Below are positions 24,283 through 32,344 of a DNA stretch of 47,002 bases, piece by piece. The DNA is from Micrococcales bacterium (lineage in GTDB: Bacteria > Actinomycetota > Actinomycetes > S36-B12 > GCA-2699445). Position numbers and translations under genes: made by a program. Positions within the stretch are counted from its first letter, which is position 1. Every line of letters begins with the position of its first letter. The stretch lies in the NCBI GenBank assembly GCA_002699445.1, contig PAAU01000043.1, positions 1 through 47,002 on the forward strand, read 5' to 3'. The notes under the pieces were generated by a model. The model saw only the letters and a list, made by a program, of their open reading frames with translations. It was not told where the DNA came from and did not search any database.

Positions 24283-25637
24283 TCCTCCTTGAAATCGATC
24301 TGCGGTGTTTCGGCCACCTTGGCCGCAAAGCTACCGTCGCGAACTCGGACGGTGAAGGGTTCTGCAGCGGTGACATCTGCTGCATCCGTAATCAGGCTTC
24401 CATCTTGCCGCCGAACTACGGCGTACCCACGATCAAGGGTTCCTTGCGGGGAGAGTGCTGCGAGTCGGGCGGAGCTGGCGATGAGGTCTCGGTGACGGTC
24501 TGCCAGACCTACAGCCGTCGCCCGTCGCAATGAGATCTGGTGAGTACCTAGTTCCTCGAGCCGCGGTCGCAACATCTCTTCCGGCCGAGCAAGTACCGGC
24601 CGCTGTCGTAACACTCGAAATTGTGTTTGCTCCGTGACGAGTTGGTTTACTGTGAATCGCTGGACGCGACGGAGAGTCTCGGCGATGTCGAGACGTCGAC
24701 CGCTGAGTAACTGCTCGGGACTTACGCGGTCCAGCCTGTCCTTCGCATGAGCCAGGGTGGTCTGTTGAGATTTTAATTGTGCAAGGAAAGTCCTGGCGAG
24801 GCGACGCTTGACCTCTTCAAGCTTCGACTTCTCCGATTGTGCATCGGGAACGATCAGCTTGCCTGCGGCAGTGGGCGTAGACGCCCGGACATCGGCCACG
24901 AGATCGAGGAGCGGGTTATCTTCCTCATGCCCGATCGCGGAAACCACGGGAGTAGCGCTTCCGGAGACCGCCCGGAGAAGGGATTCATTACTAAAGCCGA
25001 GTAGATCCTCGAAGGAACCGCCCCCTCTTGTGATTACGATTACATCCACATCGGGGATAGCCTCGAGTTCGCTCAGGGCCGCAATCACCTCTGGGACGCA
25101 ATTCACCCCCTGGACGGCCACCTCCCGCAGTGCGAATTCCATCGTCGGCCATCGCCGCTGCGCATTCGTAACTACGTCATCGTGTGCCGCTGCCCGGCGG
25201 CCGCAAATGAGTCCTACTCGCCGAGGGACGAACGGTAGGGGGCGCTTTCGGTCTTCGGCGAATAAGCCCTCTGCTGCCAGAGTTTTCTTCAAAGCAGCTA
25301 GTTGGCGCATCAATGCGCCTTCGCCGAGTGGTTGGAGTTGACGGGCTCGCCATTGAAGTTGACCGCTGTTACTCCAGTACTCCAGCTTCAAATCGACTAC
25401 GACTCGGTTACCGGTATCGACTCCACTCCCATCTAATCGGTCTAGTCCCACGACTACTGGTATCGAGAACTCCGCGTCAGTATCACGCAACGTGAGGTAG
25501 GCCAGCCGGCGCCGGCGCCGCAATTCCGCCACCTGCCCCTCGACCCAGATATTTCCCAATCGACCGAGGTAGTCACGAAGCAGTTGGGCGGCCTGCCGAA
25601 CCGGCACCGGATTTTCTTCTGAGTTGGGCGCGGTCAT
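24279..25637 (-). CDS. xseA: Exodeoxyribonuclease VII large subunit
   Basis: A 452-residue nuclease subunit. The N-terminal OB-fold (about 1-110) contains NIWVEGQVAEL and the ...AYLTLRDTDAEFSIPV region; the catalytic domain has RVGLICGRRAAAHDDV, VDVIVITRGGGSFEDLLGFSNE and AIGHEEDNPLLDLVADVRASTPTAA. A long coiled-coil region follows, ending LDRGYAVVRRQDGSLI. Start ATG 25637 is preferred since TAGCAT lies 7 nt upstream on the minus strand and the extra 26 residues of a longer frame overlap the ispH promoter region. It contributes to repair and mismatch correction of DNA. Confidence 0.95.
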   Translation of the reverse strand: MTAPNSEENPVPVRQAAQLLRDYLGRLGNIWVEGQVAELRRRRRLAYLTLRDTDAEFSIPVVVGLDRLDGSGVDTGNRVVVDLKLEYWSNSGQLQWRARQLQPLGEGALMRQLAALKKTLAAEGLFAEDRKRPLPFVPRRVGLICGRRAAAHDDVVTNAQRRWPTMEFALREVAVQGVNCVPEVIAALSELEAIPDVDVIVITRGGGSFEDLLGFSNESLLRAVSGSATPVVSAIGHEEDNPLLDLVADVRASTPTAAGKLIVPDAQSEKSKLEEVKRRLARTFLAQLKSQQTTLAHAKDRLDRVSPEQLLSGRRLDIAETLRRVQRFTVNQLVTEQTQFRVLRQRPVLARPEEMLRPRLEELGTHQISLRRATAVGLADRHRDLIASSARLAALSPQGTLDRGYAVVRRQDGSLITDAADVTAAEPFTVRVRDGSFAAKVAETPQIDFKEE

Positions 25638-25644
25638 ACCCAGA

Positions 25645-25650
25645 ATGCTA
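25645..25650 (-). promoter_or_regulatory. Candidate -10 box of xseA (near-leaderless)
   Basis: TAGCAT on the minus strand with 7 nt to ATG 25637. Confidence 0.5.
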
Positions 25651-25701
25651 GACCGCTGGGGCTGATAGACGGCTGTGGGAGCGGTCGTGTTGCTCTGGAC
25701 G

Positions 25702-25707
25702 TAAGAT
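25702..25707 (+). promoter_or_regulatory. -10 box of ispH (leaderless)
   Basis: TAAGAT, 6 nt, then ATG 25714. Confidence 0.65.
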
Positions 25708-25713
25708 TGATAC

Positions 25714-26679
25714 ATGGCAGAACAAGAACGCCGACGAGTCCTTCTAGCAGCCCCGCGCGGCTACTGCGCTGGAGTTGAGCGCGCGGTTGACACCGTTGAG
25801 GAGGCGCTGGCGAAGTATGGTCCACCGATTTACGTGCGGAAAGAGATCGTCCACAATCGACATGTCGTTGAATCTCTCGAGGAAAAAGGGGTGACCTTTG
25901 TTGAGGAGAACGACGAGGTTCCTGAAGGCTCCATCGTTGTTTTCTCTGCTCACGGCGTAGCTCCGCAGGTCTACGAGGAGGCGAAACAGCGGAATCTAAT
26001 GGCGATTGATGCCACTTGTCCGCTCGTGACGAAGGTTCATAACGAGGCGAAGCGATATGCGCGTGAGGACTACCAGATCTTACTGATTGGGCATGAAGGC
26101 CACGAAGAAGTAATCGGTACCTCAGGTGAAGCGCCCGATCACATAACAATCGTCGACAATCCGGAGCACGCCAAGGAAGTTGAGATCAATGATGGCAAGG
26201 TCGCCTGGTTATCGCAAACGACCCTGTCGGTAGACGAGACGATGGATACCGTTGAGGTCCTTCGCGATCGTTTTCCAAATCTCATCGATCCTCCCAGCGA
26301 TGACATCTGTTACGCGACCCAAAACCGTCAACAAGTTGTGAAGGAGATTGCTGCTGATTGTGATCTCCTTATTGTGGTTGGCTCGTTGAACTCGTCGAAT
26401 AGCGTGCGGCTGGCTGAAGTAGGAGAGCAAGCCGGTGCCGATCGAGCGGTTCGGGTAGACAACGCGAGTGAACTCGATGAAACGATTCTGGACGGTATCC
26501 TTACCGTTGGTGTGACCAGTGGCGCATCGGTACCTGAGGTCTTAGTGCAAGAGGTTCTGCAGTGGCTAGCTGAACGTGGATTTGCTGATGTAGAAGAGAT
26601 AGAGACCACCCGCGAAACGCTGACCTTCTCCTTGCCGAAAGAATTGCGGCGAGGGCGAGACAACTCAGCGAACGCGTAG
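25714..26679 (+). CDS. ispH: 4-hydroxy-3-methylbut-2-enyl diphosphate reductase
   Basis: A 321-residue [4Fe-4S] enzyme, last step of the MEP isoprenoid pathway, producing IPP and DMAPP. The three cluster cysteines are in [12 protein letters not shown] (Cys18), [11 protein letters not shown] (near 103) and ICYATQNRQ (near 202). Substrate residues are in [40 protein letters not shown] and [11 protein letters not shown]. The ispH product feeds the cis-prenyltransferase also encoded in this region. Its 3' end overlaps the convergent DUF6542 gene by 15 bp. The start codon is set by both the family N-terminus and the 6-nt spacing to TAAGAT. Confidence 0.97.
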   Translation: MAEQERRRVLLAAPRGYCAGVERAVDTVEEALAKYGPPIYVRKEIVHNRHVVESLEEKGVTFVEENDEVPEGSIVVFSAHGVAPQVYEEAKQRNLMAIDATCPLVTKVHNEAKRYAREDYQILLIGHEGHEEVIGTSGEAPDHITIVDNPEHAKEVEINDGKVAWLSQTTLSVDETMDTVEVLRDRFPNLIDPPSDDICYATQNRQQVVKEIAADCDLLIVVGSLNSSNSVRLAEVGEQAGADRAVRVDNASELDETILDGILTVGVTSGASVPEVLVQEVLQWLAERGFADVEEIETTRETLTFSLPKELRRGRDNSANA

Positions 26680-27273
26680 CCGGCGCAAGAAAAGTATTAG
26701 TGCGGCGCCGCCAACGCTAAGTACCTGTGCCGGGGCTAGAGCAGTCAAGCCCGCCGCAACCATAGCCAGTTCCCGGGTAAGGGTGAATGTCGACCCCAAC
26801 AGAGTAATTTGGCCCAGAATTCCCACCGTTGCGACGGCTACCAACGGGGGCAGCCAAACGATGGTCAAGCTGAGTCGTTCAGGGACGAGCAGAGCGGCCG
26901 CTATCGTGCCCGCGACAAGCCCCCAACCGGCCTGCGAGGGAATTGACGTGGTTCCAGAGATGAAGAATCCGATGACGCACGCCACTGACGTGGAGAGCAG
27001 TATGAGCAGAAAAGCTCCACGCAGAGTCAGGCCGGTTGCATTTGCCTGTATGGGCTTTGCCAGCCGAGTAGCTTCGGGAGTACTAGCGGGCGGGTCTTGA
27101 TTGTCATCGGTGGAGACCTCCTCGACTGGGTCAGCAGAGTCCACCAGGCTGATGATCTTCTCCGTCTTGGTTCCATCGTCGGTCACGTTCGGAGGTACCG
27201 GAGGTATGTTTTCAGCGGACTCCCACCAAGGAGCACCATTAGGCGCTAGATGTTCGCGAGCCGGGTTTGTCAC
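26665..27273 (-). CDS. DUF6542-type membrane protein
   Basis: A 202-residue protein. The first 90 residues are polar with PWWES and many Asp/Glu/Pro; the remainder carries about four membrane segments ([55 protein letters not shown] and [20 protein letters not shown]) and a basic end RRLRVR. This is the layout of the DUF6542 family, found beside ispH and ychF in actinobacteria (Rv1111c by recollection). The function is unknown. GTG 27273 is chosen because TATTGT sits exactly 6 nt upstream; the ATG at 27312 would lie upstream of that promoter. Confidence 0.78.
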   Translation of the reverse strand: MTNPAREHLAPNGAPWWESAENIPPVPPNVTDDGTKTEKIISLVDSADPVEEVSTDDNQDPPASTPEATRLAKPIQANATGLTLRGAFLLILLSTSVACVIGFFISGTTSIPSQAGWGLVAGTIAAALLVPERLSLTIVWLPPLVAVATVGILGQITLLGSTFTLTRELAMVAAGLTALAPAQVLSVGGAALILFLRRLRVR

Positions 27274-27279
27274 CACACC

Positions 27280-27285
27280 ACAATA
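27280..27285 (-). promoter_or_regulatory. -10 box of the DUF6542 gene (leaderless)
   Basis: TATTGT on the minus strand, 6 nt before GTG 27273. Confidence 0.6.
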
Positions 27286-27351
27286 AATGTTGCCAGGCTG
27301 CAGACGATGCAATGGGTCTCGCGCGTCAGAAGGAAACCTGGAAGTTTACGT

Positions 27352-28620
27352 TCATGAGGCAGAGCGGTTCGATTTCTTCGGGCTAGGTGGTGCTAGTCCT
27401 ACCTCTGGGTCGTGAATAGCTGTGGAATCGTTGGCAAGAAGCCAGCGGTCTGAATCAAGACTTCGGGCTGAATCCGCAAGACTCTCTGGCTCGGGTAGCG
27501 ACTCTTCAGTGACGGTCATTCTGGTCATTTTGCGCCCAGCGGGTAAGACCCGACTTTCGAGGGAAGCGATCAGTTGGTTGTAGCTGTCTGAGGTCTTGTT
27601 AATGGATTTACCAAGAATCGACAACAGATCCATGAGCCGCACCACTCGCTGGTACAGCTCGGATCCCGCTTGTTGAATCTCTTTGGCTTGACGATCGGCC
27701 TGGACTTGGCGCCAACTGTGATCAATCGTCATCAGCATCGCCAAAAGAGTGCTCGGAGTAGCAAGTAAAACGCGCTTATCCATGGCGTTCTGCATGAGTT
27801 CGGGTCGAGCGGCTAGGGCAGAGGCAAGTAGGCCCTCTGCCGGGAGAAACATGATGACGAACTCTGGAGTATCGAATCTACGCCAGTACTCTTTACCGCT
27901 GAGTTTGCTGATATGAGCAGCGACCGCGTCAGCATGTTTGCCCAGAGTGGCATCATCAATCTCCTCGCCAGCCCGCAGAAAGGCATCTAGGGGTACTTTG
28001 GCGTCAACGACGGCATGGCGGTCTCCGGCCAGATGGACAACTAAATCGGGACGGAGGATGCCGTCAGCGGTTTCGCTGTGGGGTTGCTCCTGGAAATGCA
28101 CGTGATCCATCATCCCGGCAGCTTCCACTACTCGGCGCAATTGCATTTCACCCCACGTCCCTCGAGTTTCACTTCGTGAAAGGGCTTGAGTTAGTCGCCG
28201 GGCTTCAGCTTGGACGTTTTGGGAGGCTTGACCGAATTCATCGGACATACGAGTGAGCAGCGTCAACATTTCCGTTTCCTTTGTCAGGCTAGTTTTTTCG
28301 GAGTCGCCAACTCGTTCGGAGAGTAGCCGGAGTGCTGAATGCACCGGTGCAATCGCTTCGTGCCATTCCTGGCGTTGGGCTCGCTGTTCCGCAAGCTGCA
28401 TGTCGACCTGTTGCCGGGAGCGTTGCTCCGCCGCTAATTCGCCGGCGAGCCGCGCCGCCTCGCTCGAGACTCGTTCATATTTGCTCTGCCACTCGCTGTA
28501 TCGGGATCTGTTCTCCGCTAGCCAGAACCGTCGCCCCCACCAGTAGCCAGCGAGCAGTCCGGCGGCGGCAGCAACCAAAAGTGGCAGCAATGTCACTAGA
28601 TCCGTCATGGTCGGATCCAT
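27352..28620 (-). CDS. rmuC: DNA recombination protein RmuC
   Basis: A 422-residue RmuC-family protein thought to limit recombination at inverted repeats. It has an N-terminal membrane anchor (LVTLLPLLVAAAAGLLAGYWWG), a coiled-coil region (about 40-150) and the conserved nuclease-like core: RGTWGEMQLRRVVEAAGM, RPDLVVHL, HAVVDAKVPLDAF, FVIMFLPAEGLLASAL and VLLATPSTLLAMLMTI. The DAK and EMQL residues correspond to PD-(D/E)xK nuclease positions. The start may be ATG 28620 or ATG 28608 (MTDLV); neither has a good ribosome site. The 60-residue C-terminal tail is low-complexity and Ser-rich. Confidence 0.92.
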   Translation of the reverse strand: MDPTMTDLVTLLPLLVAAAAGLLAGYWWGRRFWLAENRSRYSEWQSKYERVSSEAARLAGELAAEQRSRQQVDMQLAEQRAQRQEWHEAIAPVHSALRLLSERVGDSEKTSLTKETEMLTLLTRMSDEFGQASQNVQAEARRLTQALSRSETRGTWGEMQLRRVVEAAGMMDHVHFQEQPHSETADGILRPDLVVHLAGDRHAVVDAKVPLDAFLRAGEEIDDATLGKHADAVAAHISKLSGKEYWRRFDTPEFVIMFLPAEGLLASALAARPELMQNAMDKRVLLATPSTLLAMLMTIDHSWRQVQADRQAKEIQQAGSELYQRVVRLMDLLSILGKSINKTSDSYNQLIASLESRVLPAGRKMTRMTVTEESLPEPESLADSARSLDSDRWLLANDSTAIHDPEVGLAPPSPKKSNRSAS

Positions 28621-28733
28621 CGGTCGGCGAAGCCAGGCGCTAATTTGAGCATAAAATCAGCGTTTCATACGCCTCCGACAACTCCGAGCGCTCGCAATAG
28701 AGCAGCACTGCAGGTAGGCAATCGTGTGGTCTC

Positions 28734-28739
28734 TACAAT
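28734..28739 (+). promoter_or_regulatory. -10 box of ychF (leaderless)
   Basis: TACAAT, 6 nt, then GTG 28746. Confidence 0.65.
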
Positions 28740-28745
28740 CGTGAG

Positions 28746-29828
28746 GTGGCCCTCACCATCGGAATCGTCGGATTACCCAACGTCGGCAAGTCAACTATGT
28801 TCAATGCGCTGACCAAGAACCCGGAAGGTGCGTTGGCAGCCAACTATCCGTTTGCAACAATCGAGCCGAACACTGGGGTTGTTGCTGTGCCGGACGAGCG
28901 ACTGCCTGTCCTTGCCGAGCTGTTTTCATCGGAGAAAACGATTAATGCGACGGTTACGTTCGTAGACATCGCAGGGATTGTCGCTGGCGCAAGTGAAGGA
29001 CAGGGATTGGGCAACCAGTTCTTGGCACATATTCGCGAGTCAGATGCTATCTGTCAGGTTCTTCGGGCTTTCGGGGACCCCGATGTGGTGCATGTGGCCG
29101 GTCAAGTATCGCCAGCGGAGGATATGGACACCATCAATACCGAGTTGATGTTGGCTGATCTGCAGACGCTGGAAAAAGCTATTCCGCGGCTGGAAAAAGA
29201 AGCTCGGAATGACAAGACCAGGGCACCTATCCTCCAGGGGGCGGAGAAGGCACGTGAAGTTCTGGAATCAGGTCAAACAGTTTTCGCGGCCGGTCTAGAG
29301 CTGGAGCCCTTGCAGGAACTTTTTTTATTAACTGCCAAACCGTTCATCTACGTCGTAAATGCGGATGAGACGGAGTTGACTGATGCCAGTTTCCGAGAAC
29401 GAATGCGAGCACTCGTCGCTCCGGCAGAGGCAGTGTTCCTAGATGCCAAGATTGAATCCGAGTTAGTCGAGTTGCCGGAGGCTGAGGCGCTCGAGCTGCT
29501 TGATTCCATTGGACAAGAGGAATCCGGGATCCAAGCGCTCGCGCGGGTCGGATTCGCCACCTTAGGGCTACAGACATTCCTTACCGCGGGGCCGAAGGAA
29601 TCGCGTGCGTGGACGATTCGTCGTGGCGACACTGCTCCCGAGGCTGCCGGCGTTATCCACACGGATTTCCAAAAAACCTTCATCAAGGCTGAGATCGTTT
29701 CTTATGAAGCACTGATCTCTGCCGGCTCGATGTCAGAAGCCCGAGCCAAAGGTCAGGTCCGTATGGAAGGAAAGGACTACACGATGATGGAAGGCGACGT
29801 CGTGGAGTTTCGCCACGGGAGTGGATGA
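28746..29828 (+). CDS. ychF: Redox-regulated ATPase YchF (OLA1 family)
   Basis: A 360-residue Obg-related P-loop protein that prefers ATP over GTP and binds ribosomes. G1 is GLPNVGKST at residues 8-16, G3 is DIAGIVAGASEGQGLGNQFL, and the G4 position reads YVVNADE, the NxxE pattern that sets ATP preference. The C-terminal TGS domain contains FKTGP-like LTAGPKESRAWTIRRG, IHTDFQKTFIKAEI, and the ending GKDYTMMEGDVVEFRH. Start GTG is set by the TACAAT spacing. It ends the Rv1080c-Rv1112-like block; a long intergenic region follows. Confidence 0.96.
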   Translation: MALTIGIVGLPNVGKSTMFNALTKNPEGALAANYPFATIEPNTGVVAVPDERLPVLAELFSSEKTINATVTFVDIAGIVAGASEGQGLGNQFLAHIRESDAICQVLRAFGDPDVVHVAGQVSPAEDMDTINTELMLADLQTLEKAIPRLEKEARNDKTRAPILQGAEKAREVLESGQTVFAAGLELEPLQELFLLTAKPFIYVVNADETELTDASFRERMRALVAPAEAVFLDAKIESELVELPEAEALELLDSIGQEESGIQALARVGFATLGLQTFLTAGPKESRAWTIRRGDTAPEAAGVIHTDFQKTFIKAEIVSYEALISAGSMSEARAKGQVRMEGKDYTMMEGDVVEFRHGSG

Positions 29829-30084
29829 AGAGATCTCTTCCGCCACGATTGCAACCCGAGAGCCTGTTACTCCAAAGTCTTGGGCTAGAAAGACCAAGCA
29901 GGCAGCGAGCAGGCCTTTCGTAGTCCCTGCAGCATTCCACGCCTCACGTTGTCCGGTTGAACAATGACTCCGGTATGACACAACGAGTCGATAGCTAAAT
30001 GATGATCACAGGCACTGCCGTACTCGCGGCCCGTTGCTTGGCGACCGATTGCGTCCACCGGCCAATTAATAAAACGACTTAACA
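29829..30084. other. Non-coding stretch after ychF
   Basis: 256 bp with no supportable gene on either strand. A minus-strand open frame runs from the antisense of ychF to about 29981 and reads protein-like (AAGTTKGLLAACLVFLAQ), but it has no ribosome site, no recognised family and half of it is antisense to ychF; a decayed gene fragment is possible. TTAATTAA-like AT-rich bases precede the hairpin at 30085. Confidence 0.4.
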
Positions 30085-30124
30085 CAAGAGTGGGTGGGGC
30101 CCATCTGGGTCCCACCCACTCTTG
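30085..30124. terminator. Strong 40-bp inverted repeat, probable bidirectional terminator
   Basis: A perfect 14-bp stem, CAAGAGTGGGTGGG (30085-30098) with CCCACCCACTCTTG (30111-30124), extends by a G-T and three C-G pairs to an ATCT loop. It lies 19 bp beyond the stop of the small minus-strand gene, and the minus-strand sequence afterwards contains TTAAG and a TTTTA run, fitting termination of that gene. It could also stop transcripts from ychF. Confidence 0.65.
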
Positions 30125-30143
30125 CTATGTACTCGGTCCCCCG

Positions 30144-30254
30144 TTACTGCGGCTGGTTTTTGCCAGCCGAGAGCTTCGTGGCGAGCACTTCTTGCTCATC
30201 CAGTTGGTCTTGAAAACTGGGTGCTCCGAGGTAAGTAACTACTGATCCGAACAT
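30144..30254 (-). CDS. Probable 36-residue small protein of unknown function
   Basis: A short ORF beginning MFGSVVTYLGAPSFQDQ and ending KLSAGKNQPQ, with an acidic middle (DQLDEQEVLA). It has one of the best ribosome sites in the window, AAAGGAG followed by 8 nt and ATG, and is followed 19 bp after the stop by the strong 40-bp hairpin. The 3' coding end contains a second hairpin (30150-30169). A longer in-frame extension to 30467 exists but lacks a ribosome site and is very basic, so ATG 30254 is preferred. No family is recognised, and there is no membrane segment or signal peptide. It may be a small regulatory or stress protein, or the structure may be mainly an RNA; unproven. Confidence 0.45.
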   Translation of the reverse strand: MFGSVVTYLGAPSFQDQLDEQEVLATKLSAGKNQPQ

Positions 30255-30523
30255 CTCCGTGCTCCTTTCTTTTAAGGTCACTGTTGTTGTAACCCACTGA
30301 GGCTTTCCCAAACACACTTTCTGCCTAAATCGAGATTTTCTTTCAGATTCCTTCGTCTCCATCAAGATTTGGCCCCGATGAGCCGATTCACGGTGATGTG
30401 CGACATGAAAAAACATAGGCACGGTAGTCTCGCTACGAGTGTCATATAGGGCTCGTTGTGATCCCATAGGCGGATTATGAGGGCAGGAAACCCCAGAGTG
30501 AGCTGGGGAGCGAGGGGAAGTTC
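30255..30523. other. Leader region between the small gene and the peptide transporter
   Basis: Holds upstream sequence for both directions. On the minus strand a TATGTT (near 30411-30416) could start a leader of about 150 nt for the 36-codon gene. On the plus strand TATAGG (near 30452) could be a -10 box for the transporter operon. CCCCAG (30491-30496) and CTGGGG (30503-30508) form a hairpin just before the AGGGGA ribosome site of the binding-protein gene. No riboswitch class was recognised. Confidence 0.35.
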
Positions 30524-32170
30524 ATGCGGAATCGGCGACGTTCACTCGCGGTGGGAGCCGTTGGGCTGGCAGCAGGCCTGCTATTCACGGCTTGTAGTTC
30601 CAGTTCTGATAGTTCGGGAGATTCTGGCGATGTCGGCGCCACTACGGGTGGTTCTTTCTCGATGGCTATTGAAAAGCCGCCAGCTCTGACGCCAACAAAC
30701 TGTTACGACCTCTACTGCGCTCAGGTTAATAGGACGCTCTTTGAGGGCTTGATCGAGTTCCAGAAGAGTTCAGAGGGCGCCCTAGAACCAGTCAAGACTG
30801 ATATGGCCAAAGACATCACTACCGACGATGACGGTAAAACTTGGAAAATCGAGATCAACTCTGGCTTCACTTTCACTAATGGTGAGGCAGTGACAGCGCA
30901 GACCTTTGTGGATACCTGGAACTACGCCGCTTACGGGGACAATGGCCAGCAGCTCGGGTTTGTGATGGGACCCGATCAACTCAATATCGTTGGCTATGAC
31001 CAAGTTGCCTCGAACAAGTCGAAGAAAATGTCGGGATTAAATGTGGAAAGTGACTCGATATTGACGGTTGAGCTCGAAAAGCCGATGGGTCAATCGCTGT
31101 TCTACAACTTTTTGGGTGGCCCGCAGGTGCTTCCACTTCCGAGTACAGCCATTAAGGATCCGAAAGCGTACGAAAAGCAACCAATTGGCAATGGCCCCTA
31201 CAAATTAGAGGCGCCGTGGACCAACCAAGGTATGACCGTGGTCCGAAATGATGATTTCGCTGGTGAAGCGGGTAATGCGGACGAGATTGAATTCAAGATC
31301 TACGCCGACAACAACGCGCTCTGGGCAGATCTGCAGGCTAATGAGCTAGATGTCGCAAGCACGTTGCCGCAGAACGCTCTGGTTCAAGCCGAGTCCGTGC
31401 TGGGTGACCGATTCATCAACGATGAAGGTGGTCTCCAATATGCGTACTACGGTTACCCAGCCAATGATCCGACCTTCAAGGAGAAGGATGTACGAGTGGG
31501 TCTTGCTAAGGCCATTAACTGGGACGAAATCAACGACAAGATCTACTTCAACACTCGGACGACAGCCACAAGTTTCGCCCCGGACACCATTCCGGGTGGG
31601 GGCAAGGATGTCTGCGGCGATAGTTGTGTCTTTGACGGTGCTGGAGCAAAAGAGCTCATTGACGGGGCTGGCGGAGTCCCCGGTGGAGCAGTGTTGATCC
31701 CGCAGTTGTCAAATGAGACCGGAGACGTTCAGAAAGCCATCTGCAATCAGATCCAGACAAATACGGGTGTGAAATGCACACCACAGATCTACAAGGACTT
31801 CGGTGAGCTGATCGGCGCAGTTACCGGAGAAAAGGCAACCAAGGGCCTAATTTATGGTCTCGGCTGGATCGCTGACAATCCCACGATCCAAAATATGATT
31901 ACGGCCAACTTTTCCAGTACTAGTCCCTACAACGACCTGGGCTACGACAACCCTGAGTTTGATCGGCTGCTACAGGAAGGCAATGCGGCTACCGACGCTG
32001 CAAACCAGATCGAGAAATGGCAGCAAGCAGAAAAAGTCATTTACGACGATTTCCGGGCGTGGGCAACCCAGTTCCGGAACAATATCGGCGGTTACTCAAC
32101 GCGGGTATCTAACGTAGATATCTCGCCAGATGGGATCGTAGATCTATCGGTTGTGCGGGTGAACTCTTAA
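30524..32170 (+). CDS. Oligopeptide ABC transporter substrate-binding lipoprotein
   Basis: A 548-residue family 5 extracellular solute-binding protein (OppA/DppA type). The N-terminus MRNRRRSLAVGAVGLAAGLL leads to a lipobox LFTAC with the lipidated Cys near residue 24, then a Ser/Gly-rich linker. Family landmarks are NRTLFEGLIEF, DDDGKTWKIEINSGFTFTNGEAVTAQTFVDTWNYA, IGNGPYKLEAPW, VRVGLAKAINWDEI and the C-terminal YDDFRAWATQFRNN. It should capture peptides outside the cell and deliver them to the permeases encoded next. GAGGGGAAG lies just before the ATG. It is the first gene of a five-gene transporter operon. Confidence 0.93.
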   Translation: MRNRRRSLAVGAVGLAAGLLFTACSSSSDSSGDSGDVGATTGGSFSMAIEKPPALTPTNCYDLYCAQVNRTLFEGLIEFQKSSEGALEPVKTDMAKDITTDDDGKTWKIEINSGFTFTNGEAVTAQTFVDTWNYAAYGDNGQQLGFVMGPDQLNIVGYDQVASNKSKKMSGLNVESDSILTVELEKPMGQSLFYNFLGGPQVLPLPSTAIKDPKAYEKQPIGNGPYKLEAPWTNQGMTVVRNDDFAGEAGNADEIEFKIYADNNALWADLQANELDVASTLPQNALVQAESVLGDRFINDEGGLQYAYYGYPANDPTFKEKDVRVGLAKAINWDEINDKIYFNTRTTATSFAPDTIPGGGKDVCGDSCVFDGAGAKELIDGAGGVPGGAVLIPQLSNETGDVQKAICNQIQTNTGVKCTPQIYKDFGELIGAVTGEKATKGLIYGLGWIADNPTIQNMITANFSSTSPYNDLGYDNPEFDRLLQEGNAATDAANQIEKWQQAEKVIYDDFRAWATQFRNNIGGYSTRVSNVDISPDGIVDLSVVRVNS

Positions 32171-32182
32171 ACTTCTGAGCGA

Positions 32183-32223
32183 CCGGATTTTGTTTAACCC
32201 GGAGGGTTCCCGAAGTAATCCGG
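32183..32223 (+). promoter_or_regulatory. Nested hairpin between binding-protein and permease genes
   Basis: Outer arms CCGGATT (32183-32189) and AATCCGG (32217-32223) enclose an inner hairpin AACCC (32196-32200) and GGGTT (32204-32208). This structure begins 12 bp after the stop. It could be a partial terminator or an mRNA-stabilising element that keeps the binding protein more abundant than the permeases. Confidence 0.45.
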
Positions 32224-32344
32224 ATGGGATTCTTACCGATTAGACCTAGTCGCGGCATCGGAGTCCTCGTCTTCGATAACCTTCTGCCGAAGTGTAAGCA
32301 TCGGTCAAGAGGTGGATGCATGCTGACGGGAATGAGCCTTAACG

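Noticed and set aside
24808-25341. 177-codon plus-strand ORF within xseA
   Set aside because: Ser/Arg/Thr-rich composition typical of antisense frames; xseA motifs are intact on the other strand.
29733-29981. Minus-strand ORF reading protein-like in its middle (AAGTTKGLLAACLVFLAQ)
   Set aside because: Half is antisense to ychF, there is no ribosome site or leaderless spacing, and no family is recognisable. Noted as a possible decayed fragment only.
30144-30467. Full 107-codon form of the small minus-strand ORF
   Set aside because: The added 71 residues are very basic with no start signal, while the internal ATG at 30254 has AAAGGAG at good spacing.
30255-30523. Riboswitch or tRNA in the long leader region
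   Set aside because: No conserved T-arm (GTTCGANNC) or recognised riboswitch core was found on either strand; only simple hairpins.
30477-30689. Plus-strand ORF overlapping the start of the binding-protein gene
   Set aside because: Out of frame with the lipoprotein signal peptide, and the hairpin plus AGGGGA favour ATG 30524.
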